Assembly: GCA_900550565.1 (NCBI GenBank)
Contig: URSG01000026.1
Location: 1-6,260, forward strand
Reading direction: 5' to 3'
DNA: 6,260 bases
DNA from: an uncultured Rickettsiales bacterium
GTDB lineage: Bacteria > Pseudomonadota > Alphaproteobacteria > Rs-D84
Shown here: piece after piece, positions 5,643-6,260 of the stretch
How positions within the stretch are numbered: the first letter of the stretch is position 1
Layout of the letters: each line of letters opens with the position of its first letter
Made by a program: the position numbers and the translations under genes
The notes under the pieces: model-generated
The model's input: only the letters and a program-made list of their open reading frames with translations
Told to the model about the DNA's origin: nothing
Database searches by the model: none

Positions 5643-6086
5643 ATGAAATTCGGACCAACACATAAAAAGAAAAACACATATATTGTCAAATTAAATAATT
5701 TGATGATTGACGCGTTTGCGTTCGGTATGTGCGATAAAATGCCACTGCCGGTTGTAATCCTTAATGGCCAGCCGACACAGAACGACCAGAACGGCTGGCT
5801 GAAATGCACAAAATTTCCAAACCCTGCCGCGGTCGAAATGCAGGCAACATTCAACGAAATGAAACCTGTGATGGGTGAAAAAGTTGCGTCCACGATTATA
5901 GAATACCTGGACAAAGAAACGGGCCGTCCTGTTGCGACACTGTTTCCGACCGTGTTATACATACACGACAACTATGAAAACGATTATATGGCCCACCTGA
6001 ATCACGCATCGCGCCAAGATTTAAATCATCAACTCGCCCTGCGCCAGGAATTAATCAAAAAATATATGATGTCCAAGAATCGTTAA
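5643..6086 (+). CDS. Hypothetical protein, 147 aa
   Basis: I do not recognise this protein or any domain in it. It has a basic start (HKKK at 7-10), no signal peptide and no membrane segment, so it is probably cytoplasmic. The middle (about 34-110) alternates short hydrophobic stretches (PLPVVIL, ATLFPTVLYIH) with polar turns, suggesting a small mixed alpha/beta fold. The C-terminal third (about 113-147) looks helical, rich in H, N, Q and K, ending in a basic tail. Two cysteines (C30, C55) are too far apart to suggest a metal knuckle. Methionine is frequent. That the gene is real is supported by codon use like its neighbours, a Shine-Dalgarno sequence, its own promoter and a terminator beginning within its stop codon. 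It appears monocistronic and possibly repressor-controlled through the upstream dyad. Confidence 0.8.
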   Translation: MKFGPTHKKKNTYIVKLNNLMIDAFAFGMCDKMPLPVVILNGQPTQNDQNGWLKCTKFPNPAAVEMQATFNEMKPVMGEKVASTIIEYLDKETGRPVATLFPTVLYIHDNYENDYMAHLNHASRQDLNHQLALRQELIKKYMMSKNR

Positions 6087-6112
6087 AAAACGGGGTTTTG
6101 CCCCGTTTTTTT
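6085..6112. terminator. Bidirectional terminator between convergent genes
   Basis: CGGGG (6091-6095) and CCCCG (6101-6105) form a stem with a TTTTG loop, extended by A6 on the left and T7 on the right. Either strand therefore ends in a GC stem plus U-tract. It overlaps the stop codon of the orphan gene (6084-6086) and that of the convergent gene (6111-6113), so one hairpin serves both. Confidence 0.9.
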
Positions 6113-6260
6113 ATTGAATACCGACACTGAAATCATCGCCCCACGTGGCAACAACCTGGCCACCGATGGTGCATTGCACATCTTCAAATCCGCCAGATAC
6201 CTGGTTCTTTTTTACGATATTACTGGTCACCAACGCGCCCGTTGTCCCCAGCACGACCGC
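6111..6260 (-). CDS. Hypothetical protein, C-terminal part only
   Basis: The minus strand is open from the right edge to a TAA at 6113-6111, giving the last 49 codons of a gene that continues outside the window. The visible residues begin AVVLGTTGALVTSNIV, a hydrophobic, glycine/alanine-rich segment that could be a membrane helix, then a basic KKNQ and a polar tail including FEDVQCTIGGQVVATWGDDF and ending VGIQ. One cysteine is present. I cannot name a family. It is accepted as coding because it fills the DNA to the edge, its codons resemble those of the neighbouring genes, and it ends exactly at the shared terminator. A membrane-anchored or exported protein is possible. Confidence 0.65.
   Translation of the reverse strand, partial: AVVLGTTGALVTSNIVKKNQVSGGFEDVQCTIGGQVVATWGDDFSVGIQ

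Noticed and set aside
5555..5971. 138-codon open frame on the minus strand opposite the orphan gene
   Set aside because: The opposite frame has promoter, Shine-Dalgarno and a terminator at its stop; this one starts inside the other gene and ends in the promoter region.
1..6260. CRISPR array, tRNA, insertion sequence or prophage signs
   Set aside because: I saw no regularly spaced repeats, tRNA-like cloverleaf, transposase, integrase or phage gene on either strand.

Overview
This is a stretch of bacterial chromosome carrying three housekeeping DNA-maintenance or protein-folding genes, one lipid-synthesis gene, one unrecognised small gene, and the tail of another gene cut by the right edge. 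Several features suggest an alphaproteobacterium with a compact, AT-leaning genome: uvrC followed directly by pgsA, a ParE that reads like the alphaproteobacterial form (YDAS..EVLEGLEPVR start, FRFI..AQFV..L end), very short intergenic gaps, and a shortened UvrC. A host-associated or gut lineage is plausible. That placement is an inference from protein flavour and gene order, because the window has no rRNA or other direct taxonomic marker.

Layout from left to right: uvrC (+, 76-1497) is followed after 39 bases by pgsA (+, 1537-2136), which has its own strong Shine-Dalgarno sequence and an extended -10 promoter inside the end of uvrC. Two hairpin terminators, each usable from both strands, fill the gap to the convergent dnaJ (-, 2220-3344). 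A 118-bp divergent intergenic region carries a heat-shock-like or sigma70-like promoter for dnaJ and a probable promoter for parE (+, 3463-5442). About 200 bp of non-coding DNA follows, with a perfect 10-bp palindromic hairpin resembling a dispersed REP-like repeat and a promoter with an operator-like dyad. This promoter precedes an orphan 147-residue gene (+, 5643-6086). A shared bidirectional terminator then separates it from the C-terminal 49 codons of a convergent gene (-) that runs off the right edge.

Functionally the genes are largely independent: UvrC is the nuclease of nucleotide excision repair, PgsA commits CDP-diacylglycerol to phosphatidylglycerol, DnaJ is the DnaK co-chaperone, and ParE is the ATPase subunit of topoisomerase IV. 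The most unusual items are the UvrC that lacks roughly 120-130 residues between its UVR motif and its RNase H-like nuclease while keeping all recognisable catalytic residues, possible leaderless transcripts for uvrC and parE, and the unrecognised small gene behind a dyad-containing promoter. I see no clear new multi-gene system, mobile element, CRISPR array or RNA gene.
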